Assembly: GCF_024198175.1 (NCBI RefSeq)
Contig: NZ_JAJVKV010000003.1
Location: 372,001-436,000, forward strand
Reading direction: 5' to 3'
DNA from: Pyxidicoccus xibeiensis
Lineage (GTDB): Bacteria > Myxococcota > Myxococcia > Myxococcales > Myxococcaceae
DNA length: 64,000 nucleotides
Shown here: piece by piece, positions 48,692-57,716 of the stretch
Numbering within the stretch: the stretch's first letter is position 1
Layout of the letters: each line of letters opens with the position of its first letter
The notes under the pieces: generated by a model
Told to the model about the DNA's origin: nothing
Databases searched by the model: none
Seen by the model: only the letters and a program-made list of their open reading frames with translations
Position numbers and translations under genes: made by a program

Positions 48692-49279
48692 ATGTCCTTC
48701 ATCAACTACTCATCCCGCGAAATCAACTGCAAGATTGTCTATTACGGCCCCGGTCTCTGCGGGAAGACGACCAACCTCCAGTACATCTACAACAAGACCG
48801 CAGCCGAGACGAAGGGCAAGCTCATCTCGCTCTCCACGGAGACGGACCGCACGCTCTTCTTCGACTTCCTCCCGCTGTCGCTCGGAGAGATTCGCGGCTT
48901 CAAGACCCGCTTCCACCTGTACACGGTGCCCGGTCAGGTCTTCTACGACGCCAGCCGCAAGCTCATCCTCAAGGGCGTGGATGGCGTGGTCTTCGTCGCC
49001 GACAGTCAGATCGAGCGCATGGAGGCCAACATGGAGTCGATTGAGAACCTCCGTGTGAACCTCGCCGAGCAGGGCTACGACCTGAACAAGATTCCGTACG
49101 TGGTCCAGTACAACAAGCGGGACCTGCCCAACGCCGTGACGGTGGAGGAGATGCGCAAGGCGCTCAATCCCCGCAACATCCCCGAGTACCAGGCGGTGGC
49201 GCCGACCGGCGTGGGCGTGTTCGACACGCTCAAGGCCGTCGCCAAGCTGGTGCTGACCGAGCTCAAGAAGGGCGGGTAG
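48692..49279 (+). CDS. mglA: MglA, Ras-like polarity GTPase
   Basis: 195 residues. P-loop GPGLCGKTT (19-27), switch II T78-V-P-G-Q82 where Ras has DxxGQ, and N141-K-R-D144 for guanine; Thr for Asp at switch II is the known MglA signature. MglA-GTP localises to the leading pole, recruits the gliding (Agl-Glt) machinery and type IV pilus regulators, and is switched off by MglB. The sequence is so close to the M. xanthus protein, as I recall it, that function is safe. A GC-rich double hairpin overlaps its stop. Confidence 0.98.
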   Translation: MSFINYSSREINCKIVYYGPGLCGKTTNLQYIYNKTAAETKGKLISLSTETDRTLFFDFLPLSLGEIRGFKTRFHLYTVPGQVFYDASRKLILKGVDGVVFVADSQIERMEANMESIENLRVNLAEQGYDLNKIPYVVQYNKRDLPNAVTVEEMRKALNPRNIPEYQAVAPTGVGVFDTLKAVAKLVLTELKKGG

Positions 49280-49306
49280 GCAGGCGTCACGCCTGGCGCC
49301 CCGCCC
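49270..49306 (+). terminator. Nested hairpin at the end of mglA
   Basis: Outer stem GGGCGGG/CCCGCCC (49270-49276 with 49300-49306) encloses an inner stem CAGGCG/CGCCTG. It starts inside the last mglA codons. No T-tract follows, so it may be a weak or partial terminator, or an mRNA stabiliser, allowing the next genes to be made in smaller amounts. Confidence 0.35.
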
Positions 49307-49396
49307 TCGTACCGAGCGTGACAAGACGGCCCACGGGGAAGGGTGGTATGACCTCGTGCCGTCGGGTCGGGCCGTCTGCCTTCTTGAGGTCGCACC

Positions 49397-50143
49397 GTGC
49401 GTGTCGCTGCCGCAACCTTCCACCTCCTCGCGCTCCTGAGCGCCACCGTCTGTCTGCCGGCGCTCGCGCAGGAGTCCTCCGCGGCCCCGTCCGCGGCCAC
49501 CGCCCCCGCCGCGGAGCAGGCTCCGGCCGCCGCGGGGAGTGCCGGGCCGCAGACGGCGGACGAGGCCTTCAACACCCGCGTGAAGACCCTGGAGGAGCAG
49601 GTCGTCGACCTGAAGGAGAAGATCTACCGCTCCAAGGCGCGGCTGCTCCTGCTGCAGGAGACGGTGCTCGGCGGTGACGTCTCCACCGGCTCGCGCGCGG
49701 TCATCGTCCACAAGAACGAGATGGGCGGCTCGTTCCTCCTCGAGTCGGTGGCGTACGCGCTGGACGGCGCGCCCATCTTCACGCAGGTGGACAACGAGGG
49801 GGACCTCGGCAAGCGCGAGGAGCTCGAAATCTTCAACGGCCGCATCGTCCCCGGACAGCACCAGATTGCCGTGCGGCTGGTGTACCGCGGCAACGGCTAC
49901 GGCGTGTTCAGCTACCTGGAGGGCTACAAGTTCAAGGTGCAGTCCAGCTACACCTTCAACGCCGAGCCCGGGAAGGTGTCCACCGTGCGCGTGGTGGGCT
50001 TCGAGCAGGGCGGCCTCACCACGGACCTGAAGGACCGGCCGGCGGTGCGCTACGACATCGAGGTGTCGCGCGACGCGGGCCGCAAGGCGGAGCCCGCTGC
50101 CGCCACGCCTGCGCCGGCCACCACCTCCGCCGAGCCGAAGTAG
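49397..50143 (+). CDS. Exported coiled-coil protein, unknown function
   Basis: 248 residues from a GTG, with a signal peptide ending LPALAQ. An Ala/Pro/Ser-rich linker is followed by a heptad-like helix (about 54-84; FNTRVKTLEEQVVDLKEKIY). The rest is beta-rich (GQHQIAVRLVYRGNGYGVFS), and the end is Ala/Pro-rich. Orthologues have, as I recall, been labelled dihydrolipoamide acetyltransferase; there is no catalytic or lipoyl domain here and that name should not be used. It begins 117 bases after mglA and leads the run of envelope TPR genes. Confidence 0.75.
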   Translation: MRVAAATFHLLALLSATVCLPALAQESSAAPSAATAPAAEQAPAAAGSAGPQTADEAFNTRVKTLEEQVVDLKEKIYRSKARLLLLQETVLGGDVSTGSRAVIVHKNEMGGSFLLESVAYALDGAPIFTQVDNEGDLGKREELEIFNGRIVPGQHQIAVRLVYRGNGYGVFSYLEGYKFKVQSSYTFNAEPGKVSTVRVVGFEQGGLTTDLKDRPAVRYDIEVSRDAGRKAEPAAATPAPATTSAEPK

Positions 50144-50153
50144 GGACCCGCCG

Positions 50154-52580
50154 GTGAACGCGTCGCTCCGCGCCCTCGCCCTCGCGGCAGCCCTGCTGGG
50201 CGCCGCGCCCTCCCCCGCCGCCGAGCCGACGCCGGCGCCGCGCGCGTCCGCGCGTGAGCTGGGGATGCAGCTCGACGCCGTGGAGAAGGGGCTCAAGGGC
50301 GCCGAGGAGAACCTGCGCTTCGTGGAGACGCAGTACACGCAGCGCCCCGAGCCCAGCGACGAGGACTCGCGGGTGCGCCGCTTCTCCGACGGCGAAATCC
50401 AGTACCTGCTGGGCGACTGGCCGGCGGCGTCCGTCCTCTTCTACGACCTGGTGAGCGACCCGCAGTTCCGCGCCCACCCGCGCTATGGGGACGCGCTCTT
50501 CTACCTGTCGGACTCGCTCTTCCAGCAGAAGAACTATATCGGCGCGCGGCTGTACCTGCGGGAGCTGCTCTCGCTGCCCTCCTCCGCCACGCGCTACCGC
50601 GACGCGCTGTCGCGCTACCTGGCGGTGGCCGGGCGGCTCAACCAGTTCGACGGCATCGACGAGTACGTGGAGAAGGCCCGCTCGCTGTCGGGCGGCCAGC
50701 TCCCGCCGGAGATGGCCTACGTCTACGCCAAGTGGCTCTTCCGCCGCACGGACCTGCCGCCCTCGGAGCGCCTCGCCCGCGCGCGCGCCGCCTTCACCCC
50801 GCTGGCCCAGGCCCCGGACGGCAACTTCCGCCTCCAGGCCGCGTACCACCTGGGCGTGCTGTCCGTGCAGGCCGGGGAGCTGCCCGCCGCCATCGAGCAG
50901 TTCCGGCAGCTCGCCACGCCGCCGTCCGCGCAGGCCGCGCAGGTGGCCCCGTCCGTCCCCGGGCAGCAGCCGCCCGCGGTCCACTCCCCGGAGTCGGACG
51001 CGCGCCGGATTCGCGAGCTGGCCCTGATGTCGCTGGGCCGCCTGCTGTACGAGACCGGCCGCTACGACGAGGCGCTGGACCGCTACGGCCAGGTCCCGCG
51101 CGACAGCGACTCCTTCCCGGACTCGCTCTACGAAATCGCCTGGGTCCACGTGAAGACGGGCAACCACCAGCAGGCGAAGAACGCCATCGACATCCTGCTG
51201 CTCGTGGCGCCGGACTCGCAGCTCGCGTCCGAGGCCCGAATCCTCCAGGGCAACCTGCTGCAGAAGCTGCGCAAGTACGACGAGGCGATTGCCACGTACA
51301 CCGGCGTCATCGACACCTTCCGGCCGGTGCGCGACTCGGTGGACACGCTGCTGCGTGTGAACCAGGACCCGGTGGCGTACTTCGACCGGCTGCTGGGACG
51401 CACGGACGGCCCGCAGGACGTGACGACGCTGCTGCCCCCGCTGGCGCTGAAGTACGCCTCCACGCAGCGCGAGGTGGCCGACGCGGTGCGGATGGTGGGG
51501 GACCTGGACAGCGGCCGCAAGGGCTCGGAGGACGCGCGGACGCTGGCCGAGCGCATCCTCCAGGCGCTGGACACACGCGGGCTGGAGACCTTCCCGGAGC
51601 TGCAGGAGGGCTACACCCGCGCGGACGCGGTGGAGACGGCCCTCACCCACGCCGAGGCGTCACTGGTGCGGGTGGAGTCCTCGGTGCTGGAGACGGTGCT
51701 CACCCCCGAGGAGCGCGCACGGCTGGAGTCGGCCCGCAAGGAGCGCGAGTCGCTGGGGCTGCGCTTCTCCGCGCTGCCCACCACGCAGAAGGAGCTGGAG
51801 GAGCGGCGCCGGCGCATGCAGGCGCGCGTGGACGAGGTGGACCGCGAGGCCTTCCGCCTGGGCTACGAGCTGCAGAGCCTGAACGCCATCGCCACCGCGG
51901 TGCGCAAGTGGATTGACGACACGCGCGCCGAGCGCAAGACGGACCCGGCCGAGGAGCAGGAGTTCCTGGTGCAGCTCCAGGCGGAAATCCAGACGCTGAC
52001 GGACCTGCAGGCGGAGCTGGACGGCACCCGCGCGCGGCTGGCGGACGAGCGCAACTCCGCGGACACGTCGCTGGCCGGCGAGCAGACCATCCGCACGGAG
52101 TACGCCGAGTCGCTGCGCCGCGAGCACGAGGTGCTGGCCCTGGCGGAGGGCCGCCTGCCCCAGGACGCCGCGCGCACGCTGCTGCGAGCCCACGCGGTGC
52201 GGGACTCGGCGAGCGCGCTGCACACCCGCGTGGTGGCGGCCAAGGGCGTGCTGCGCGGCCGGCTGGAGACGCGGGGCCGCATCATCCGCGACAAGGTGCT
52301 GGCGGAGCAGAAGCTCCTCGAGCGCTACGCGGCCGAGGTGGCCTCGGTGTCCGGTGACGCGCGCAACCTGGTGGGCCGCATCGCCTACGACAGCTTCCGC
52401 CGCGTGCGGCAGCAGTTCTACGACCTGGTGCTCAAGGCGGACGTGGGCGTGGTGGACGTGGCCTTCACGAAGAAGCAGGACAAGACGACGGAGATGCAGA
52501 AGCTGTCCGCGCAGAAGGACGAGGCCCTGCGCGAGCTGGACACCGAGTTCCAGGACGTGCGGACGGAGGGCAAGGAGTGA
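50154..52580 (+). CDS. Periplasmic TPR/coiled-coil protein (GltC/NfsC-like position)
   Basis: 808 residues from a GTG ten bases after the previous stop. Signal peptide around LRALALAAALLGAAPSPAA. TPR-like helical pairs (about 70-410; YLLGDWPAASVLFYDLV, LGRLLYETGRYDEALDRY) are followed by a long charged, helix-rich region with coiled-coil character (about 480-808). No catalytic motif. In the glt and nfs gene sets a TPR protein of roughly this kind (GltC/NfsC) precedes the D-type TPR gene; that equivalence is inferred from order and architecture, not alignment. Stop and next start overlap. Confidence 0.78.
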   Translation: MNASLRALALAAALLGAAPSPAAEPTPAPRASARELGMQLDAVEKGLKGAEENLRFVETQYTQRPEPSDEDSRVRRFSDGEIQYLLGDWPAASVLFYDLVSDPQFRAHPRYGDALFYLSDSLFQQKNYIGARLYLRELLSLPSSATRYRDALSRYLAVAGRLNQFDGIDEYVEKARSLSGGQLPPEMAYVYAKWLFRRTDLPPSERLARARAAFTPLAQAPDGNFRLQAAYHLGVLSVQAGELPAAIEQFRQLATPPSAQAAQVAPSVPGQQPPAVHSPESDARRIRELALMSLGRLLYETGRYDEALDRYGQVPRDSDSFPDSLYEIAWVHVKTGNHQQAKNAIDILLLVAPDSQLASEARILQGNLLQKLRKYDEAIATYTGVIDTFRPVRDSVDTLLRVNQDPVAYFDRLLGRTDGPQDVTTLLPPLALKYASTQREVADAVRMVGDLDSGRKGSEDARTLAERILQALDTRGLETFPELQEGYTRADAVETALTHAEASLVRVESSVLETVLTPEERARLESARKERESLGLRFSALPTTQKELEERRRRMQARVDEVDREAFRLGYELQSLNAIATAVRKWIDDTRAERKTDPAEEQEFLVQLQAEIQTLTDLQAELDGTRARLADERNSADTSLAGEQTIRTEYAESLRREHEVLALAEGRLPQDAARTLLRAHAVRDSASALHTRVVAAKGVLRGRLETRGRIIRDKVLAEQKLLERYAAEVASVSGDARNLVGRIAYDSFRRVRQQFYDLVLKADVGVVDVAFTKKQDKTTEMQKLSAQKDEALRELDTEFQDVRTEGKE

Positions 52581-55500
52581 TGCGCCGCGAACTGCTCGCC
52601 GCCCTGCTCGCCCTCGCCCCGCTGCCCGCCGCCTCCGCGCAGGCGGCGCGCAAGGCCGCGGCCGCGCCCACCACCCAGGCGGCCCCCGCTCCGGACGCGG
52701 AAGCAGCCCCCGCTGTCGCCCCCGAGGACCTGGACACCGCGGCCCCCGCCCCTGTGCCCCGCGAGTACCTGAAGGGCATGGGCCGCACGCCCGAGCAGGA
52801 GGCGCTGCTCGAAGAGGTGAGCCGCGCGCTGCGGACGTACGAGGAGGAGTCGCGCGAGTTCAACCGCGAGGTGCAGCTGCTCGTGGAGCACAAGTACGAG
52901 CAGAAGCGCGGCGCGCTGGCCGCCTCGTACGAGAAGGTCATCCGCGAGCTGGAGGCGCAGGAGCGCACGGAGCGCAAGGACGCCATCGCCCGCTTCGAGG
53001 AGTTCCTCCGCCGCTATCCCGGGGAGCCGCGCTACACGCCGGACGTGATGTTCCGCCTGGCCGAGCTCTACTACGAGCGCTCCGCGGACGAGCACAACCA
53101 GGCGGACAGCGAGTACAAGCAGCGGCTCGCCGCGCTCGATGAGAACCCCGACGCGGAGGCCCCCACCGAGCCGGCGGTGGACTTCTCGGACTCCATCGCG
53201 CTGTACCGCCGGCTGCTGAAGGAGTTCCCGGACTACCGCCTCAACGACGGCGCCTTCTACCTGCTGGGCTACTGCCTGGAGCAGCAGAAGCAGTTCGACG
53301 AGAGCCTCGGCACCTACGAGCAGCTCATCGCGCGCTACCCGAAGAGCCGCTTCGCCACCGAGGCGTGGGTGCGCATCGGCGAGTACTGGTTCGAGGAGTA
53401 CGAGGACCCGGAGGCGCTGACCAAGGCGGCCGTCGCCTTCGAGGCGGCGAGCAAGGACCCGAAGCACCCCCTCTACGACAAGGCCGTCTACAAGCTGGGG
53501 TGGACGTACTACCGGATGGACCGCTTCGACGAGGCGGTAGCGTCCTTCCTCACGCTCGCGGACTTCTACGAGGCCCAGGCGAAGGCCAAGGGCGAGGAGA
53601 AGGCCACCGGCGACCTGCGCGCGGAGGCCCTCCAGTACGTCGCCATCTCCCTGGCCGACGAGACGTGGGGCGGCCTGCCCAAGGCGCAGGCGCTCTTCGC
53701 GAAGCGCGGCGCCCGCCCGTACGAGGCGGAGGTGTACCGGCGCCTGGGCAACGTGTACTTCGACCAGACGAAGTACCCCGCCGCCATCGAGGCGTACCGG
53801 CTGGTGCTGCAGAAGGACCCGCTGGCCCCGGACGCGCCGCAGCTCCAGCAGCGCATCGTCCAGGCGTACACGGGCGACCGGCTGATGGCCGAGTCCTTCG
53901 CCGAGTCCGAGAAGCTGGCCACCCTCTACCAGCCGGGCACCGCCTGGTACGAGAAGAACAAGGACGACCCGGACGCGCTCGCCCAGGCCAACGCGCTCAC
54001 CGAGCGCAGCCTGTACAGCACCGCCACGTACCACCACCAGCAGGCGCTGGTGTTCAAGCAGGAGGGGAAGTTCGAGCAGGCCAACGCGGGCTTCCAGGTG
54101 GCCGCGCGCGCGTACGGCGCCTACCTGGAGCGCTTCCCCCGCAGCAAGAGCGCGGGCGAGATGCGCTTCTACCACGCGGAGTGCCTCTACAACTCCTTCC
54201 AGTTCGCCGCCGCCGCGAAGGGCTACGAGCTGGTGCGCGACACGGGCGTGGCGGACAAGCACCGCGAAGACGCCACCCTCAACGCCGTGCTCGCGTGGCA
54301 GCAGCAGCTCGCCCTGGACGTGAAGGCGGGCAGCGCGCAGGACCTCAAGCCGCTGCGCTCCACCGAGCGCCCCGAGGGTGAGGTGGTGAAGCCCATCCCC
54401 CTGGCCCCCACCGAGCAGAAGCTCGTCGCCGCGTCGGACAAGTACCTGGCGATGCTGCCGAAGACGGAGAAGGCGCCGGGCATCGCCTACAAGGCGGCGG
54501 AGCTGCACTACGCGCACAACGACTTCCCCGAGGCCCGCCGGCGCTTCGAGGCCATCGTCCAGACGTACCCCAAGCACGAGGTGGCGAAGTACTCCACCAA
54601 CCTCATCGTCGAGACGTTCCTCATCGACAAGGACTGGCGCAGCGTCGAGGAGGTCAGCGCGCGGCTGGCCAGCAACAAGCAGGTCATCGACCCGTCCAGC
54701 GACCTCTACAAGGACCTGGTGAAGTTCAAGCTGGCCGGCCGCTTCAAGCTGGCCGACGAGCTGATGGCCGCGGGCAAGCACGACGAGGCCGCGAAGAAGT
54801 ACACCCAGCTGGTGGACGAGGAGCCCCGCCACGAGTTCGCGGACAAGGCGCTCAACAACGCCGCCGTGGCGTACGAGAACACGCGCCGCTTCGACTCCGC
54901 GCTGAAGCTGTACGAGCGCATCTACCGCGAGTACCCGTCCTCGCCGCTGGCGGACGCGGCGCTGTTCCGCGTGGCGGTGAACGCGGAGAACTCGTACGAC
55001 TTCGACAAGGCGGTGGCCAGCTACCAGAGGCTGGTGAAGGACTACCCGGCGTCGAAGGACCGCGAGGCGGCGCTCTTCAACACCGGCCGCCTGCTGGAGG
55101 GCCAGCAGCGCTACCCCGAGGCGGCGGCGACCTTCCTGCGCTACGCGGACCTGTTCCCCAACGCGGAGGACGCGCCGAAGAACCAGTACCGCGCCGCCCT
55201 CATCTACGAGAAGCAGGGAGACGCCCGCGGCACGGTGCGCGCGCTCCAGGAGTTCGTGCGCAAGTTCGCCACCAAGCCCGGCCAGGTGGAGCTGGTGGTG
55301 GACGCCCACCGCCGCATGGGCGACGCGCACCAGAAGCTGGGCAACGAGCGCGAGGCGCAGCGCTCCTGGGCCCAGGCCGCGAGCGAGTTCGACCGGCGCA
55401 AGCTCCAGGCGGACGCGAACCCGCTGGCGGCGGACGCCGCCGCCTATGGCCGCTTCCAGGTGGCCGAGGCGGAGCTGCGCAAGTTCGACAAGCTGAAGAT

Positions 55501-56032
55501 TGGTGGCAAGGGCAAGGCGCTGGAGCGCAGCTTCACGGCCAAGCGCAACGCGGTGAAGTCGGTGAACGAGGCGTACGCGCGCGTCTACCCGTACAAGCGG
55601 CTGGAGTGGACGCTGGCGGCGCTGTACCGCCGCGGCCATGCGCTCGAGCGCTTCGCCAACACCATCATCGAGACGCCGGTGCCCGCCGAGGTGAAGCGGC
55701 TGGGGGACGAGGCCGTCGTCGTCTACCAGGACCAGCTCGCGCAGCAGACGACGGCCCTGGAAGAAGCGGCCGTGGAGAGCTACGCGGCCACGCTCGCGGA
55801 GGCGCGCAAGAATCGCATCTCCAACGAGTGGACGCGGCGCACTCTGGAGGCGCTCAACCGCTTCCGTCCCAAGGAGTACCCGGTGCTGAAGGAGCCCAAG
55901 CAGGCCCTGGCCTCGGACGCCGCCTACCCGGACGGGCTGGTGGGCAGCGTGGAGGGGCCGGCGCGCCCTCCCTCTGGCTCCCCTTCCGGCTCCGGAAATG
56001 AGCCCCGGCTGACGGGCGGAGGTGACAAGTGA
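52580..56032 (+). CDS. Large exported TPR protein (GltD/NfsD-like)
   Basis: 1150 residues from the ATG overlapping the previous stop (TGATG); a GTG three bases upstream is possible. Signal peptide RRELLAALLALAPLPAASAQ. Almost the whole protein is TPR and TPR-like repeats with YbgF-type spacing (YRRLLKEFPDYRLNDGAFYL, then ALKLYERIYREYPSSPLADA, and more). Size and position before a TPR lipoprotein fit GltD (AgmU) or NfsD, periplasmic parts of the gliding and spore-coat machines. The C-terminal 40 residues are Pro/Gly-rich. It overlaps the next start by four bases. Confidence 0.82.
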   Translation: MRRELLAALLALAPLPAASAQAARKAAAAPTTQAAPAPDAEAAPAVAPEDLDTAAPAPVPREYLKGMGRTPEQEALLEEVSRALRTYEEESREFNREVQLLVEHKYEQKRGALAASYEKVIRELEAQERTERKDAIARFEEFLRRYPGEPRYTPDVMFRLAELYYERSADEHNQADSEYKQRLAALDENPDAEAPTEPAVDFSDSIALYRRLLKEFPDYRLNDGAFYLLGYCLEQQKQFDESLGTYEQLIARYPKSRFATEAWVRIGEYWFEEYEDPEALTKAAVAFEAASKDPKHPLYDKAVYKLGWTYYRMDRFDEAVASFLTLADFYEAQAKAKGEEKATGDLRAEALQYVAISLADETWGGLPKAQALFAKRGARPYEAEVYRRLGNVYFDQTKYPAAIEAYRLVLQKDPLAPDAPQLQQRIVQAYTGDRLMAESFAESEKLATLYQPGTAWYEKNKDDPDALAQANALTERSLYSTATYHHQQALVFKQEGKFEQANAGFQVAARAYGAYLERFPRSKSAGEMRFYHAECLYNSFQFAAAAKGYELVRDTGVADKHREDATLNAVLAWQQQLALDVKAGSAQDLKPLRSTERPEGEVVKPIPLAPTEQKLVAASDKYLAMLPKTEKAPGIAYKAAELHYAHNDFPEARRRFEAIVQTYPKHEVAKYSTNLIVETFLIDKDWRSVEEVSARLASNKQVIDPSSDLYKDLVKFKLAGRFKLADELMAAGKHDEAAKKYTQLVDEEPRHEFADKALNNAAVAYENTRRFDSALKLYERIYREYPSSPLADAALFRVAVNAENSYDFDKAVASYQRLVKDYPASKDREAALFNTGRLLEGQQRYPEAAATFLRYADLFPNAEDAPKNQYRAALIYEKQGDARGTVRALQEFVRKFATKPGQVELVVDAHRRMGDAHQKLGNEREAQRSWAQAASEFDRRKLQADANPLAADAAAYGRFQVAEAELRKFDKLKIGGKGKALERSFTAKRNAVKSVNEAYARVYPYKRLEWTLAALYRRGHALERFANTIIETPVPAEVKRLGDEAVVVYQDQLAQQTTALEEAAVESYAATLAEARKNRISNEWTRRTLEALNRFRPKEYPVLKEPKQALASDAAYPDGLVGSVEGPARPPSGSPSGSGNEPRLTGGGDK

Positions 56033-57423
56033 GCTCCACGTCACGCACCCGCGTGCTCGCGCTCGTGGCCTCCGGGCTCCTGCTGTCCGCCTGCGCCTCC
56101 GGCCCGGAGACGCGCCCGGACCCGGCGACGGGCTCCACCGCCGCCGACAGCACCGGCGCCGCGCCGGACGCGGGCACCGCGGACGCACAGGCCTCGAAGC
56201 CCGTGGCCACGGAGCCCCGCCCCGCACAGCTCAAGGGCCCGGCGAAGGACTTCGCGCGCGCGGTGGAGGTTGCCCACCGGGGCGAGCTCACCGCGGCCGA
56301 GGCGGCGCTGCGCTCGCTGACGGAACAGGACCCGAAGCTCGACTACGCGTGGACCAACCTGGGCATCGTCCAGGAGCGCCTGGGCAAGCCCGAGGAGGCC
56401 GAGCGCTCCTACCGCCGGGCGCTCGCGGTGGCGCCCGAGCAGGAGGCCGCGTGGGACTGCCTCGCGCGCCTGTACGGCCGCACGGGCCGGTCGGTGAAGC
56501 TGGAGGCGGAGCTGCGCGGGCTGCTCGAGTCCCGGCAGGACTCGGTGCCGCTGCGCACCGCGCTGGCCATCACCCTGCTCCAGCAGAAGAAGCACGAGTC
56601 CGCCGCCACCGAGGCCAAGCGCGCGCTCAAGGGCGACGAGCGCCACGTGCGCGCCATGCAGGTGCTGGCGCAGGTCTACTACCGCGAGGGCAAGCACGAG
56701 CTGGCGCGCATGGTGCTGGAGAACGCCCGCGCCATCGACGCCACGGACGCGGCCACGCACAACGCGCTGGGCCTGGTGTACCTGGCCCTCAAGGCGCGCC
56801 CGCAGGCGCTGGAGGAGTTCAAGGAGGCCGCGCGGCTGCGGCCGGACTTCGCCGAGGCCCGCAACAACTTCGGCGCGCTGCTCAACGAGGCGCAGGACTA
56901 CCCCGCCGCCGTCACGGAGCTGGAGGCTGCCGTCCGCTCCGCCCCGGACTTCGCCTCCGCCCGCCTCAACCTGGGCAACGCGTACCGGGGCCAGGGGGAC
57001 TTCGCCCGCGCCCGGGCCGAGTACGAGCAGGTGCTGAAGCTGCTGCCGGCCTCCGCCGACCCGTACTTCAACCTCGCCATCCTCTACCTGGACGTGGAGC
57101 CGCCCGGCGTCGACACGCTGACGCGCTACAAGACGGCCATCGCCTACTTCGAGCAGTACCAGGGCAAGGGCGGCCGGGACGAGCGCATCGACCAGTACGT
57201 GAAGGACGCGAAGAAGGGCATCGACCGCGAGGAGCGCCGGCTGGAGCGCGAGCGCAAGGACCAGCTGCGCAAGGCCGCCGAGCAGGAGCAGGCCCAGGCC
57301 GCCCAGAAGAAGGTCGATGGAACCCCTCCCCCGGGTGCGGTGTCCCAGCCTGGGAGTGCTGCTCCCACCACCCCTGCCCCCGCGCCGGCCGGCTCGGGTA
57401 AGCTCGCCACCGATTCCAAGTAA
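56029..57423 (+). CDS. TPR lipoprotein (GltE/NfsE-like)
   Basis: 464 residues from a GTG overlapping the previous stop (GTGA). Lipoprotein signal LALVASGLLLSAC with C22. At least eight TPRs from about 85 to 390 (DYAWTNLGIVQERLGKPEEA; RHVRAMQVLAQVYYREGKHE; ASARLNLGNAYRGQGDFARA). After these come a charged helix (ERRLERERKDQLRKAAEQEQ) and a Pro-rich tail. GltE and NfsE are TPR lipoproteins in the same gene position. Likely location: periplasmic side of the outer membrane. Confidence 0.83.
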   Translation: MSSTSRTRVLALVASGLLLSACASGPETRPDPATGSTAADSTGAAPDAGTADAQASKPVATEPRPAQLKGPAKDFARAVEVAHRGELTAAEAALRSLTEQDPKLDYAWTNLGIVQERLGKPEEAERSYRRALAVAPEQEAAWDCLARLYGRTGRSVKLEAELRGLLESRQDSVPLRTALAITLLQQKKHESAATEAKRALKGDERHVRAMQVLAQVYYREGKHELARMVLENARAIDATDAATHNALGLVYLALKARPQALEEFKEAARLRPDFAEARNNFGALLNEAQDYPAAVTELEAAVRSAPDFASARLNLGNAYRGQGDFARARAEYEQVLKLLPASADPYFNLAILYLDVEPPGVDTLTRYKTAIAYFEQYQGKGGRDERIDQYVKDAKKGIDREERRLERERKDQLRKAAEQEQAQAAQKKVDGTPPPGAVSQPGSAAPTTPAPAPAGSGKLATDSK

Positions 57424-57430
57424 GGTCGCC

Positions 57431-57712
57431 ATGCGCCCCGCCCTCACCCTCCTCATGCTGCTCGCCGCCGCGCCCGCGCTCGCGCAGGACTCCGCGTCCA
57501 GCGCCACGTCTGCGTCCGCCACCGGCACGGCCCAGGGCAAGAAGGCGCCGCGCAAGGTCATCCGCCTGGACGCCATCACCGTCGAGGGGCGCATCCAGAA
57601 GCCCCAGGCCTTCTACATCCTTCCACGCTCCAACCTGAGCTTCGACGACCTCGGCCGCACGGAGAGCTTCGTGCCCAAGGTCGTGAAGAGCGTGGAGCAG
57701 GACCCCTTCTAA
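57431..57712 (+). CDS. Small exported protein (GltF/NfsF-like position)
   Basis: 93 residues. Signal peptide RPALTLLMLLAAAPALAQ, then a short low-complexity segment and the distinctive core KVIRLDAITVEGRIQKPQAF followed by RSNLSFDDLGRTESFVPK. The core resembles the AgmX/TonB-associated short periplasmic proteins that often precede an AgmX-C gene; I recognise no domain. Its position between the E-like and G-like genes corresponds to gltF/nfsF. Confidence 0.7.
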   Translation: MRPALTLLMLLAAAPALAQDSASSATSASATGTAQGKKAPRKVIRLDAITVEGRIQKPQAFYILPRSNLSFDDLGRTESFVPKVVKSVEQDPF

Positions 57713-57716
57713 AGCC

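Noticed and set aside
49397..50143. Annotation as dihydrolipoamide acetyltransferase
   Set aside because: No lipoyl, E3-binding or acyltransferase domain; the Ala/Pro-rich composition alone probably caused that name in databases.
52418..56227. 1269-codon open frame on the minus strand opposite the TPR genes
   Set aside because: Same composition artefact; the plus strand encodes a signal peptide and TPRs with proper overlaps to neighbouring genes.
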